Shown: positions 33,683-43,391, counted from the stretch's first letter. The stretch is 64,000 bases of DNA from Lentzea sp. NBRC 102530 (GCF_030269365.1 NZ_BSTF01000008.1:345588-409587); one strand, 5' to 3'. The notes: a model not told the origin generated them from the letters alone. Numbers and translations are program-made.

Positions 33683-34441
33683 TCAGGTCAGCTTCGTCGT
33701 CCGGGTCGCCAACGCGCCTGCGACAACGCCCCAGGCCACGAGGACTGCGACGGGGCCCACACCGGGTGCCGTGCCGTGCACCACAGAGGTTTCCAGCGCC
33801 TGGGCCAGCGCGGCGGACGGCAGCAGGTGGACGAACGACACCGGCACGCTCAGCGCCACACCGCCGACCATCAGCAGCACGAACCAGATGATGTTCGCCA
33901 GCGCCAGCACGATCTCCGCGCGCAGCGCACCACCGAGCAGCACGCCCAGCGCGCCGAACGTCAACGTGCCCAGGACGATCAGCAGCACCACCCACGGCAG
34001 CCCGGCCAGCGGGAACCGCCAGCCCAGCAGCAACGCCGTGACCGCCAGCAACGCGATCTGGATCGCGACCACGACCAACGCGCCGCACACCCGTCCGGCG
34101 ACGAGCAGCCACCGGGGCAGCGCCGAGGCGGAAAGCCGCTTCAGCACGCCGTAACGCCGGTCGAACCCGAGAGCGATGGCCTGCCCGGTGAACGCGGACG
34201 AGATGATCGCCAGCGCGAAGATCCGGGCGGTGGCCGAGCCCACGCGCGGCTCCGGCATCGGGATCACCGACATCAGCGACAGCGCGATCAGCAACGCCAG
34301 CGGGATGAGCACCGTCAGCAGGATCTGCTCGCCGTTGCGCAACGTCAGCATCGCCTCGGTGCGCGCGTGCGTGAACAGCATGCGCGGCAACGAACCGCGG
34401 CCGGGCGCGGGCTTGAACGTGCCGGGAGCGAAGGTGGTCAC
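33683..34441 (-). CDS. ABC-2 type transporter permease
   Basis: 252 residues from GTG 34441, with six predicted membrane helices (ILLTVLIPLALLIALSLMSV, IFALAIISSAFTGQAIALGF and others). This is the membrane half of the exporter whose ATPase is the next gene upstream (GTGA overlap at 34438-34441). The homologous pair in M. tuberculosis (Rv1457c/Rv1458c) has been called an antibiotic-transport ABC system. Its constant linkage to ctaA suggests a role in oxidase or heme assembly, which is inference. Confidence 0.9.
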   Translation of the reverse strand: MTTFAPGTFKPAPGRGSLPRMLFTHARTEAMLTLRNGEQILLTVLIPLALLIALSLMSVIPMPEPRVGSATARIFALAIISSAFTGQAIALGFDRRYGVLKRLSASALPRWLLVAGRVCGALVVVAIQIALLAVTALLLGWRFPLAGLPWVVLLIVLGTLTFGALGVLLGGALRAEIVLALANIIWFVLLMVGGVALSVPVSFVHLLPSAALAQALETSVVHGTAPGVGPVAVLVAWGVVAGALATRTTKLT

Positions 34442-35367
34442 GAACGCAGCTCCCTGCCGGTCAGCTCCAGGAAAACGTCTTCGAGGCTGCGCTTGGCCAC
34501 GGTCAGCTCCTCGGCCAGCACGCCCTGCTGCGCGCACCACGACGTGACGGTCGAGACGACCTGCGGGTCGATCAGCCCCTCCACGACGTACGCGCCCCGC
34601 GTCGCCTCGCGCACCTTCAGGCCCTCGGGCAGTGCGGCGGACAGCAGCGTGGTGTCGAGGCCGGGACGGGCGCGGAACCGCAGCTGCTGGTCGTCCGGCC
34701 GGTTCGCGGTCAGCTCGGCGGGCGAGCCCTGCGCGACGACGCGGCCCTCGTCGATGATCACGACGTCGTCCGCGAGCGACTCGGCCTCGTCCATGAGGTG
34801 CGTCGTCAGCAGCACGGCCACGCCGTCGTCCTTCAGCGCCGCCACCAGGTCCCAGACCAGGCGGCGTGCCTGCGGGTCCATGCCGGCGGTCGGTTCGTCG
34901 AGGAACACGAGCTCGGGACGGCCGATCAACGCGCACGCGAGCGAGAGCCGTTGCTGCTGGCCGCCCGACAACCTCTTGTACGGGGTGCGCGTGGCGCCGC
35001 CCAGCCCGAGGACCTCGATGAGCCACTTGGGGTCGAGCGGGTTCTTCGCGCACGCGGCGACGAGGTTCAGCATCTCCTCGGCGCGGATGCCGGGATAGCC
35101 GCCACCGCCCTGCGGCATCACGCCGATGCGCGGGCGGAGCTCCTCGGAGCCGGGCGCGAGGCCGAGCACGCGCACCGAGCCGTCGTCGGCACGGCGGAAC
35201 CCCTCGCAGATCTCGACCGTCGTCGTCTTGCCCGCGCCGTTGGGCCCGAGCAGGGCGAGAACGGTGCCGGGCTGCTGGACGAGATCGAGGCCGTCGACGG
35301 CGGTCTTCGAGCCGTACCTCTTGACCAGCCCCGACACTTCCACCGCAGGCTGGGGATTCGGGCTCAC
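34438..35367 (-). CDS. ABC transporter ATP-binding protein
   Basis: 309 residues from GTG 35367 (VSPNPQPAVEVSGLVKRYG). Walker A is GPNGAGKTT (near residue 40), the Q-loop MPQGGG, the signature LSGGQQQRLSLA (near residue 137) and Walker B LVFLDEPTAGMDP. A C-terminal domain of about 80 residues follows, as in drug-exporter type ATPases. First gene of the ATPase-permease-ctaA operon. Confidence 0.94.
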   Translation of the reverse strand: MSPNPQPAVEVSGLVKRYGSKTAVDGLDLVQQPGTVLALLGPNGAGKTTTVEICEGFRRADDGSVRVLGLAPGSEELRPRIGVMPQGGGGYPGIRAEEMLNLVAACAKNPLDPKWLIEVLGLGGATRTPYKRLSGGQQQRLSLACALIGRPELVFLDEPTAGMDPQARRLVWDLVAALKDDGVAVLLTTHLMDEAESLADDVVIIDEGRVVAQGSPAELTANRPDDQQLRFRARPGLDTTLLSAALPEGLKVREATRGAYVVEGLIDPQVVSTVTSWCAQQGVLAEELTVAKRSLEDVFLELTGRELRS

Positions 35368-35545
35368 AGGCACGCAGCCTAGGCGGTCGGAGCGCCCGGC
35401 ACTCAGTTGGGTCATTCGGCCCATTCGGAGAAGCGGGGCTGAAAAAGGTGGGGCTAGCCCTACCCCGGCACCTCAGGGACACCTCAGGGTCACGTCGGGG
35501 GAGTTCCCCATTGGTTGATCACGTTGTTCGAAAGAGACTTTTCCC

Positions 35546-36121
35546 GTGGTCGAAGCGGGGGCGAAAAGGCGAGGCCTGGTGGTCGGGGGACTGGTGTTCT
35601 CACTGGTTCCGATTCTTTACCTGCATGTCATGTCGGCAGGGCAGCTCAACCCGGTCTCGGACGTGATCAGCGACTACGTGTTCGTCGACAACGGCACGGG
35701 CTGGCTCGCGGCGACGTCCCTTAGTCTCGCGGCCGTCTCGGCGTTGCTCGCCGTCAACCTGCGCGGTGTAGGCAGGTCAGCGCAGTGGCTGATCGGCGTC
35801 TGGGCCGCCGGGCTGACCGTGGCGACGATCTTCCCGACCGACCCGACGGGAGCGCCGACCTCGATGTCGGGCTACATCCACCGGTACGCCGGCGCGGTGA
35901 TGTTCGTGGCCCTGCCGGCCGCGGGGGTGCTCATCGCCCGTCAATTTCCGGCCCTGCTCGGTATCGCAACAACGGCGACCATCTCCAGCGCGGCGTTTCT
36001 GGTGAGCCACGTTTCCTTCGGCGGTTTCGAAGCACGCGGACTTACGGAACGCGTTTTGTTCGCATCTCTTTACGTCCTGCTTTTCGCCATTGCGGCACTA
36101 CAGGTGAGGCGCACGTCATGA
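35546..36121 (+). CDS. DUF998 membrane protein
   Basis: A 191-residue protein with six hydrophobic segments (GLVVGGLVFSLVPILYLHVM, LAATSLSLAAVSALLAVNL, others) and the DUF998 loops NPVSDVISDYVF and IFPTDPTGAPTSMSGYIH. It overlaps the next gene by ATGA. Function is unknown for the family. Confidence 0.85.
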   Translation: MVEAGAKRRGLVVGGLVFSLVPILYLHVMSAGQLNPVSDVISDYVFVDNGTGWLAATSLSLAAVSALLAVNLRGVGRSAQWLIGVWAAGLTVATIFPTDPTGAPTSMSGYIHRYAGAVMFVALPAAGVLIARQFPALLGIATTATISSAAFLVSHVSFGGFEARGLTERVLFASLYVLLFAIAALQVRRTS

Positions 36122-38103
36122 CACTGCTCGCCATCACGCTCGCCGTGCTCGGCGCCGTGTGCTTCGCCCTCGCGGCCCGGCTCCAGCACGACGCGGTCGC
36201 CCTCACCGGTGCGCGCGCCGGTGTGCTGCGGCAGCCCCGCTGGCTGGGCGGCCTCGCGTTGCTCGTCGCCGGTGCCGGTGTGCACGCCGCCGCGCTGGGC
36301 ATGGCGCCGTTGACGGTTGTGCAACCGATCGGTGTGCTCGCCATCGGCATGACGGCGTTGATGGACCGTCGTTTCCGCGAGTTGCCGGCCATCCTGCTCA
36401 CGACCGTGGGCGTCGGTGCGTTCGTGTGGTTCGCCTCAGGCAGTGCGACCGCTACCCGCGTTGCGCCTGATGTCGAACTCACAGCCGGACTGGTGACTCT
36501 CGGCCTGATCGCGGTGCCGGGTGTGGTCGCGGCCCTTACGCCGAACGCGCGCGTTCGTGCCGTGGCGTTCGCATCGGCCGGAGGCGTCGCCTACGGGTAC
36601 GTGTCGGTGCTGATGCGTGCCGTCTCGCAGTCCGTGCAGCAGGGCGGTTTCGGCCTCTCGCACCTCGCATCCGTGCTCGGCATCGCACTGTCCCTCGCCG
36701 TCGGTGGCTGGCTGGTCCAGCACGCCTACGCCGGCGGACCCCCGCACCTGGCCGTCGCCTGCCTGACCGTGGTCGACCCGCTGGTCGCCGTGGGCCTCGG
36801 CGCCTTCCTGCTCGGCGAAGCGGCGCATTTGTCTCCTTTGACCGGTGTCGTGCTGTTCGCCTGCGCTCTCGCCGCCGTTTGCGGCGTGTTCGCACTCGCT
36901 CGTCAACCTCGTGAAAACATCCGAACGGAGCTTCCCGTGAACACCTCCAGCGCGCTGCGCGTCGTCATCGCCGCCGACACGTTCCCGCCGGACGTCAACG
37001 GCGCCGCGCGCTTCGCGCAGCGCCTGGCGGTCGGCCTCGCGTCGAGGGGCCACGACGTGCACGTCATCGCCCCGGACTCGCCCCGAGCCACCGAAATCCC
37101 CGGCGTGACAGTGCATCGGCTCCGATCGCACCGCCTGCCGTTCTACCCGGACTTCCGCTTCTGCCTGCCGTGGCAGGCCTCGAAGGAGGCCTCCGAGCTG
37201 GTCGCGTCGTTGAAGCCCGACGTGGTGCACGTGCAGGCGCACTTCGTGGTGGGCAGGTTCGTGCTGAACGCCGCGGTGGCTCGGGGAATCCCGACGCTGG
37301 CCACCAACCACTTCATGCCGGAGAACCTGTTCAGCCACGCCCACGTGCCGTCGTTCCTGCAGGGCATGGCCCGCAGGTTCGCCTACCGCGACCTGGCCCG
37401 CGTCTTCGGCCGCGCCGACGTCGTCACCGCTCCGACCCCGCGCGCCGTGCAGCTGTTGCACGACAGCGGTTTCCCGAACCCGGCCGTCCCCGTCTCGTGC
37501 GGCATCGACATCGACCGCTATCAGCGCGAGGTCACCCACAACGACCGCCCGACCGCGTTGTTCGTGGGCCGCCTGGACGAGGAGAAGCGCGTCGACGAGT
37601 TCCTGCGCGCCCTGGCCCGCGTGCCGGGAGCGTTCGGCGAGATCGTCGGCGACGGCACCTGCAGGGCGGAGTGGGAACTGCTGGCCCGCGACCTCGGCAT
37701 CACCGACCGCGTGCGCTTCCACGGCTTCGTGTCCGAGGACGAACTCCTCGACGCCTACGCCCGCTGCGACCTGTTCGTCATGCCCGGCGTCGCCGAACTG
37801 CAGAGCCTCGCCACGATGGAGGCCATGGCCGCCGGCAAGCCGGTCATCGCCGCCAACGCCATGGCGCTGCCGCACCTCGTGCACCCCGGCCGCAACGGCT
37901 GGCTGTTCGAGCCGGGCGACGTGAACCAGCTGGCGCAGCGCCTGCACACGCTGGTGCACGACGAGCCGATGCGCCTGCGGATGGGCGCGACGTCCAGCGA
38001 GATCATCTCGCACCACGCGCTGGGGACGACGCTGGAACGCTTCGAGGCGCTGTACGCGCGGGCGATGGGCCAGACGGTGCCGGTCATCGCGCTCGCGGCC
38101 TGA
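36118..38103 (+). CDS. DMT-type transporter fused in frame to a GT4 glycosyltransferase
   Basis: One open frame of 661 residues. Residues 1 to about 265 form an eight- or nine-helix NIPA/EamA-like transporter (TLLAITLAVLGAVCFALAAR, MAPLTVVQPIGVLAIGMTAL). From about residue 275 there is a complete GT4 enzyme: VVIAADTFPPDVNGAARFAQ, PDVVHVQAHFVVGRF, TALFVGRLDEEKRVDEFLRA and ATMEAMAAGKPVIAANAMAL with the E-x7-E type donor motif. Between them there is no stop. An internal GTG at 36937, preceded by GGAGC 5 nt upstream, could start the glycosyltransferase separately. Either a true fusion or a nested start is possible. Confidence 0.8.
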   Translation: MTLLAITLAVLGAVCFALAARLQHDAVALTGARAGVLRQPRWLGGLALLVAGAGVHAAALGMAPLTVVQPIGVLAIGMTALMDRRFRELPAILLTTVGVGAFVWFASGSATATRVAPDVELTAGLVTLGLIAVPGVVAALTPNARVRAVAFASAGGVAYGYVSVLMRAVSQSVQQGGFGLSHLASVLGIALSLAVGGWLVQHAYAGGPPHLAVACLTVVDPLVAVGLGAFLLGEAAHLSPLTGVVLFACALAAVCGVFALARQPRENIRTELPVNTSSALRVVIAADTFPPDVNGAARFAQRLAVGLASRGHDVHVIAPDSPRATEIPGVTVHRLRSHRLPFYPDFRFCLPWQASKEASELVASLKPDVVHVQAHFVVGRFVLNAAVARGIPTLATNHFMPENLFSHAHVPSFLQGMARRFAYRDLARVFGRADVVTAPTPRAVQLLHDSGFPNPAVPVSCGIDIDRYQREVTHNDRPTALFVGRLDEEKRVDEFLRALARVPGAFGEIVGDGTCRAEWELLARDLGITDRVRFHGFVSEDELLDAYARCDLFVMPGVAELQSLATMEAMAAGKPVIAANAMALPHLVHPGRNGWLFEPGDVNQLAQRLHTLVHDEPMRLRMGATSSEIISHHALGTTLERFEALYARAMGQTVPVIALAA

Positions 38104-38189
38104 CGGCCGGAACACCTCGCGGACGACATCGCAGGGGGAGCCAGAGGGGGATTGCGGGGGAGCAGGGGGAACAGGGGGAGTGGAGAGCC

Positions 38190-38221
38190 ACGGCCCGGCC
38201 ACGATCACACGGTCGGGCCGT
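38190..38221. terminator. intrinsic terminator between convergent genes
   Basis: ACGGCCCGGCC (38190-38200) pairs with 38211-38221 around a 10-nt loop, between the glycosyltransferase stop and the SDR stop. GTTGGCGTGCGG is then repeated directly at 38219-38230 and 38239-38250. Confidence 0.65.
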
Positions 38222-38268
38222 TGGCGTGCGGCCAGGCCGTTGGCGTGCGGTGCGAACCGTTGTCCTGT

Positions 38269-39111
38269 TCAGGCTTCGTCGGCGGGAAAGTCGGCCGAAG
38301 CGCTGACCTCCGTCCACTCCCGCGTCTCGGCGCTGCGCCGGGCCTCGGCCGCCAGCACCGTCTCCACCGCCGCGGCCCCCAGCACCAGCCGGCGCGGCGG
38401 AGCCTCCGACCCCACCACGTCCACCACGACCCGCGCGCCCCGAGCCGGATCCCCCGGCTGCACGCCGTCGGTCTCGTCCCGGAACCGGTTGATCGCCCCC
38501 ACGGTCTCCTCGTAGTCGGCCCCGACCGCGTGCCGGACCATCGACGAGCCCTGCCAGTCCGTGCGGAACGCCCCCGGTTCCACGATCACCACCCGCACCC
38601 CGAACGGCGCCACCTCGTTCGCCAGCACCTCGGAGAAGCCCTCCACCGCGAACTTCGCCGTCTGGTAGGCGCCCATCCCGGGCGTGCCACCCGCGCGGCC
38701 GCCCACGGACGAGAACTGCACGAACGTCCCGGAACGCTGCTGCCGCAACACCGGCAGCGCGGCCCGCGTCACGTTCACGACGCCGAACAGGTTCGCCTCC
38801 ACCTGGGCGCGGAAGTCGTCGGCGTCCATCTCCTCGATCGGCGCGCTGTTGGCGTACCCGGCGTTGTTGACGACCACGTCCAGCGAGCCGAACTCCCGCA
38901 CGGCCACCGATACGGCGTGCTCGGCCGCGGCAGCGTCGGTCACGTCCAGGGCCACCGCGCGCACCCGGTCCGGGTAGCGCTCGACCAGGTCAGCGAGCTG
39001 CTCAACCCGGCGTGCGGTTGCCACGACCTGAGCGCCGGCCTCGGCGGCGGCGAGCACCAGTTCACGGCCGAACCCGCGCGACGCACCGGTGACGAGCCAC
39101 GTCTGGGACAT
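38269..39111 (-). CDS. short-chain dehydrogenase/reductase
   Basis: 280 residues from ATG 39111 (MSQTWLVTGASRGFGRELVL), with GAGG 5 nt upstream. Cofactor motif TGASRGFG, structural NNAGYAN (near residue 85), active-site Ser (FSSVGG) and YQTAKFA catalytic Tyr-Lys (near residues 151-155) are all present. It is a classical SDR. Substrate unknown. A TetR-type operator sits directly before the gene, with the regulator just upstream. Confidence 0.9.
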   Translation of the reverse strand: MSQTWLVTGASRGFGRELVLAAAEAGAQVVATARRVEQLADLVERYPDRVRAVALDVTDAAAAEHAVSVAVREFGSLDVVVNNAGYANSAPIEEMDADDFRAQVEANLFGVVNVTRAALPVLRQQRSGTFVQFSSVGGRAGGTPGMGAYQTAKFAVEGFSEVLANEVAPFGVRVVIVEPGAFRTDWQGSSMVRHAVGADYEETVGAINRFRDETDGVQPGDPARGARVVVDVVGSEAPPRRLVLGAAAVETVLAAEARRSAETREWTEVSASADFPADEA

Positions 39112-39121
39112 CAGAACCTCC

Positions 39122-39148
39122 ATAAGTGTCACTTTCTATGACACTTAT
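39122..39148 (-). promoter_or_regulatory. TetR-type operator upstream of the SDR gene
   Basis: ATAAGTGTCA (39122-39131) and its perfect complement (39139-39148) flank a 7-nt centre, an AT-rich island in GC-rich DNA. It ends 10 nt before the SDR start, so a bound repressor would block the promoter or early elongation. The TetR gene at 39203-39733 is the obvious candidate regulator. Confidence 0.75.
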
Positions 39149-39202
39149 GACGCCCAAGGCGGCCAGAAAATGCCCGGACCAGGGCATGGCCCGCGTCACA
39201 CC

Positions 39203-39733
39203 TCAGCCGACGCCGTGCAGGAAGGTCGACACCACCAGCTCGGCAGCCTCAGGGGGCGCCAACCCAGGCATTTCCTGCGCGGCCGTGTGCAGCTGGGTCT
39301 GCAACGTCCGCAACGCCCACCCGGCGGGCAGGTCGGACGACACCAGTCCGGCCTCTTCGGCCCGCTCCAGGAACGCGGACATGCGCGCGTCCAGCTCGAC
39401 CCGCCGCCGTTGCACCTCGGCGTCGGCCACCGCGCGGATGTCGACCGGCCACTCCCGGCTCAGCCGCACCCCGCCCTCGGCGAACGCCAGCAGCGCCTCC
39501 CGCACCGGCCGGTCGTCCAAAGTCGACGCGATCAGCGCCTCCAGCTGGTCGAGCCGGGCGCGGTAGACCGCGAGCAGCAGTTCCTCGCGCGAGTCGAAGC
39601 GGCGGTACACGGTGCGGCGGTCGACGCCCGCCGCGGCGGCCACGTCCGGGATGCGGGCGTGCGGGTCGGCCGCGAAGACCCGTGCCGCCGCGCGCAGCAC
39701 CGCTTCGACGTTGCGCGTCGCGTCTGCCCTCAT
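39203..39733 (-). CDS. TetR-family regulator
   Basis: 176 residues from ATG 39733 (MRADATRNVEAVLRAAARVF). The HTH is IPDVAAAAGVDRRTVYRRFD (near residues 28-47). The C-terminal ligand domain is helical and unspecific. It lies between the patatin gene (10-nt gap) and the SDR gene, and probably represses the SDR through the 39122-39148 palindrome. Confidence 0.9.
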   Translation of the reverse strand: MRADATRNVEAVLRAAARVFAADPHARIPDVAAAAGVDRRTVYRRFDSREELLLAVYRARLDQLEALIASTLDDRPVREALLAFAEGGVRLSREWPVDIRAVADAEVQRRRVELDARMSAFLERAEEAGLVSSDLPAGWALRTLQTQLHTAAQEMPGLAPPEAAELVVSTFLHGVG

Positions 39734-39743
39734 CCCGGTCAAC

Positions 39744-42700
39744 CTACCGGAGCTTGGCCTCGATCCGTTGCGCGACAAGCAGTCCGGTCTGCGTCAGCCG
39801 CAGTTCCTCCGGGTGGTCGCCCTGGCCGGTCACCATGAACCGGTAGAGCGACGCGTGGCCCTCCAGCCGTTCCCGCAGCAGCGCCGCGACGTCGGAACCG
39901 GCCGGGTAGACCGCCGGGATCGCCTCCTCCACGAGCTGCTCGCGGATGCGGCGGCGTTCGATCCGGGGCACGTACCAGGACGTGACCAGCAGCAACGTCA
40001 GGCCGAACGCCAGCGCCGTGCCGATCACCGCCTGCCAGCCCCAGCCGCGCGGCCCGATGATCAGCAGCACGTCGGCGGCGGCCAGGTACACCACGCCGTA
40101 GACGACGGCCCAGCCCGCGGTCGCGGCGGCGGGCGGCTCGGCGCGTTCCGTGCCCCACACGCCTTCGACGCGACGCCAGCGCTGCAGGGACTTGCCGCCC
40201 GACAACGCCATCCAGACACCGAACGCTCCACACAGGACGGAAGCCGGGATCACCAGCCACGGCCTGGTGTGCAGTTCGAAGTGCCAGATCGCCCAGACCC
40301 CCGCGCCGACCGCCACCGCGACCGCCGCCTGCTTCCAGCGGCGCCTGATCAGCCGCCACGGCCGGAAGTCCGCCAGCACGGCCAGGGGAGTGCGGATCGG
40401 GGACGGCAACGAGCCGAGCACCAGCAACGCCGCCACGACGAACGCGACACCGGCCACCGTGATCGTGCCGGTCGTGATCTCCGACCGGTCGTCGGGCAAC
40501 CGGTCCACCGCTATGGCCACCAACGGGATCACCGGTGACAGCAACACCAGGCCGTGCAGCATCGTGCCGCTGCGCAGCGCCGCGTACCCGAACGCGCCGA
40601 GCAGGCTGGCCGCCCCGACGGCCGCGCCCGGACCGGCGGCCCACGCCGGCAGCATGCCGAACAGCGCCATCACCACCAGCGCGCCCCCGACCGCCAGTCC
40701 CAGCAACCCCAGGAACTGCGCCAGGTTGCCGCCGCGGGTCAGGCCGGTGATCGTCCAGTACGGCAGCAGCGCCGCACCGCGCACCACCCGCGTGACCGGG
40801 CGGACCGCGGCGAGCCCGGAGCGTTCGGAGTCGGCGACCGTGACGGCCACGGCGGCGGCGGTCGCGGCCGTGCGGATCATCTGGTCCGACGCCGCCTCCT
40901 GGGTCAGCGGCTCCCGGCCGATGCCCGCGCGGTCGAACGCGTTCAGCGCCGACATGCCTAGCGTGACCGTGTGCTGCTCCGGATATTCGAGGCGCTGCAA
41001 CAGGTCCGCGTGCTCCTCGAGGAACAGCTCACCGCGCGACCGCTCGTCCGCGCCGTCACCGCGGTCGGCGATGATCGCGGCGCGCAGCCGGGGGAGTTCC
41101 TCGCAGATGATCCGCCAGTGCAGGCCCCACGCGGCGAGTTCGGCGAGCTTCATCGACGACGGCGACAGCTCGTTGTCGGTCTCGTAGATGCCCGCCAGCT
41201 CCTTCTTGGCTTCCTCGGCGCACGCGGCGACGCGCACCGGCAGCTCCAGGCCGAACATCGCCGTGACCACCTCGTCGACGACGGCGGCGGCACGTTCCCC
41301 GGCGGTGCGGCGGTCGTCGGCGGGACGGCCGAGCGTGTCCATCCGGCGCAGGCGGCGCGGGTCGAACAGCACGCGGCACAGCATCGTGGCGCCGTCGAGG
41401 CGTCCCCAGATCCAGTCGTTGACCCGCCACGACCGCTTCAGGAAACCCGAGAAGCGGGAGAGCGACGCTCCACCGGCCTTGTCGTCGGCCGTCAGCGACT
41501 GCTGCGCGAACGCGTTGCGCGTCTGCAGCGACACCTGCACCAGCTCGACCGGGGTGTCGAGCCCCGTCGAGGCGTCGTCGGACAGGCACGTGCCCGCGAT
41601 CTCCAGCGCCAGCAACCGCGACAGCCACCGCTCGCCGTCGTCGAGCCCGGCCTCCTCGGTGGTCGCGGGAGCCCCGAGCAGGGCGTGCCACGAGCCGAGC
41701 CCGCCGAGCTTGAGCCGGTGCTCGTCGAGCGTGGTGATGACCTCCTGCGCGGCGCCGACGATCCGGCCGATCTCGGTGACCTGCGCCTTGACCTCCAGGC
41801 CGAGGTGCCCGTCGATCATGTGCTCGTGGTAGCTCGCGAGCCGCCCGGTCCAGTACGTCTCGCCGAGCGAGTCGGACGGCTTCCAGTCGAACAGCTCGGT
41901 GCGCAGCCTGCGCAGTTCCGCGCGCACCTGGTGCAACTGGCGGCGGGCCGCGGCGATCTCCTCCGCCCTGCCGTCCGGTGCCACCCACACGAGGCGCTTG
42001 AGCAGGTCGAGCGCCGACGCCCCGAGGCGTTCGGCCATCGTGATGCCCCACTCCCAGCCCACGTTCTCGCGGCACACCACGTCCGGCAGCCGCACGCCGG
42101 GCACGTACGGCAGGACGCCGTGCTGCTTCTTCCACTTGCGCTGCGCGGTGTCCGCGGCGCGCCGGGCCCGCTCGAACGACCAGTTCGCCGGATTTCCCCC
42201 GGGCAGCGCGAACTGCTGCGCCGTCACCTGCCGGGCGGCGAGCCGGATCTCGACGTCCTCGTAGTGGCCGAAGAGCTTGTCCGCCAACGAGTACACCTCG
42301 TCGACGACGTCGTCCCCGCCCGCGTGCAGGCGGTCGAGCAACGCCATCCGCCCGCCCCGGCTGCTCGCCGCGCGCCGGTTGTGCTCCTCGATCTTCTCGA
42401 CGTAGGTCCTGTTGGCCTGGCTGGACATCGCGCCCAGCAGCTTGCCGCCGGACGCGACGGTCGTCATCGACCGGTCGATCACGTCGGCGGCCGGTTCCGA
42501 CCCGAGCGGTTCGGCGTGCGGGAAGACCAGCAGCATCACCCGCCGCACCGGCCCGTCCGCCGGCATCCGGTCGATGGCCTCCAGCGCCTCCTTGGTCGGC
42601 GTGTTCACGAGCACGCCGCCGTCGACCGCGAACCGGCTGCGGTCGCCTCCGTTGGACCAGCTCGCGACGTCCGCCATGTCGGGACGGTCCGGCGTCGCCT

Positions 42701-43391
42701 GGCCGCCGACGGGGATGAAGCTCGGCTCGAACGCGAACGGGAAGCTCGCGCTGCTGCGCGCCGCGAGCGCCAGCTGCATCACCCGGTCGTTCATCGTGGC
42801 GGGCAAGAAGTCGTCGCGGGTGTCCTCGGCGACCCACGCGTACGGGTCGCGGCGGAACGAGAACGATCCCTGGTGCACCGACTGCGTCAGCGGCTGCCCC
42901 AGGTCGTCGTAGGTGAGCGTGGGGACGCCGCCCAGCAGCGTGGTGGTGATCCGCAGGTCGATCGGGCGTTCGTCGGCCTCGGTGGGGTCGAAGTCGGTGG
43001 TCAGCCGCGCGAGCGCCTCCTGAAGACGTGGCAGGAAGAACTCGTCGCCCTTGAGCAGTGACGCGGGCTGGCCGCGGAACGGCGTGCGCAGCAGCTGCTC
43101 CATCCGCCCCTGCTCGGCCCACAGGTCCCGCAGCCTGCTCAGGTCGGCGTTCTTGTTGACCTGCGACAACGCCAGCGCGGCCCCGTTGATGCCGCCGGCC
43201 GACGTGCCCGCGATGACGTCCGCCCGCGCCGTGCACCCGACCAGGTCGAGCAACGGCTGGTACACCGACCCGGGCCTGGTCAGCCGGTCGAGCTCGAGCA
43301 CCACGCCGCCCATCCAGACGGCGAGGCTCACACCCCCGTTGAGCACGACCGCGAACCGGACCTCTTCGCGCGCCATGGTTTCTTCGTTCAT
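39744..43391 (-). CDS. giant patatin-like phospholipase with DUF3376 and membrane C-terminus
   Basis: 1215 residues. The patatin domain is N-terminal: oxyanion loop NGGVSLAVWMGG (near residue 19), nucleophile GTSAGG (near residue 63) and DGG in AVDGGVLVNTP (near residue 255). A long helical DUF3376-type middle follows (about 400-860). Near the C-terminus are at least six membrane helices (LAQFLGLLGLAVGGALVVMA and others, about 890-1120). The start at ATG 43391 is supported by GGGAGGGGG 7 nt upstream. It should release fatty acids from lipids at the membrane. The bacterial long form is uncharacterised as far as I know. Confidence 0.85.
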   Translation of the reverse strand: MNEETMAREEVRFAVVLNGGVSLAVWMGGVVLELDRLTRPGSVYQPLLDLVGCTARADVIAGTSAGGINGAALALSQVNKNADLSRLRDLWAEQGRMEQLLRTPFRGQPASLLKGDEFFLPRLQEALARLTTDFDPTEADERPIDLRITTTLLGGVPTLTYDDLGQPLTQSVHQGSFSFRRDPYAWVAEDTRDDFLPATMNDRVMQLALAARSSASFPFAFEPSFIPVGGQATPDRPDMADVASWSNGGDRSRFAVDGGVLVNTPTKEALEAIDRMPADGPVRRVMLLVFPHAEPLGSEPAADVIDRSMTTVASGGKLLGAMSSQANRTYVEKIEEHNRRAASSRGGRMALLDRLHAGGDDVVDEVYSLADKLFGHYEDVEIRLAARQVTAQQFALPGGNPANWSFERARRAADTAQRKWKKQHGVLPYVPGVRLPDVVCRENVGWEWGITMAERLGASALDLLKRLVWVAPDGRAEEIAAARRQLHQVRAELRRLRTELFDWKPSDSLGETYWTGRLASYHEHMIDGHLGLEVKAQVTEIGRIVGAAQEVITTLDEHRLKLGGLGSWHALLGAPATTEEAGLDDGERWLSRLLALEIAGTCLSDDASTGLDTPVELVQVSLQTRNAFAQQSLTADDKAGGASLSRFSGFLKRSWRVNDWIWGRLDGATMLCRVLFDPRRLRRMDTLGRPADDRRTAGERAAAVVDEVVTAMFGLELPVRVAACAEEAKKELAGIYETDNELSPSSMKLAELAAWGLHWRIICEELPRLRAAIIADRGDGADERSRGELFLEEHADLLQRLEYPEQHTVTLGMSALNAFDRAGIGREPLTQEAASDQMIRTAATAAAVAVTVADSERSGLAAVRPVTRVVRGAALLPYWTITGLTRGGNLAQFLGLLGLAVGGALVVMALFGMLPAWAAGPGAAVGAASLLGAFGYAALRSGTMLHGLVLLSPVIPLVAIAVDRLPDDRSEITTGTITVAGVAFVVAALLVLGSLPSPIRTPLAVLADFRPWRLIRRRWKQAAVAVAVGAGVWAIWHFELHTRPWLVIPASVLCGAFGVWMALSGGKSLQRWRRVEGVWGTERAEPPAAATAGWAVVYGVVYLAAADVLLIIGPRGWGWQAVIGTALAFGLTLLLVTSWYVPRIERRRIREQLVEEAIPAVYPAGSDVAALLRERLEGHASLYRFMVTGQGDHPEELRLTQTGLLVAQRIEAKLR

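Noticed and set aside
33683..35482. One 599-codon ORF covering both ABC genes
   Set aside because: The upstream half is the wrong frame of the ATPase; the permease starts at GTG 34441 and the ATPase is intact in its own frame.
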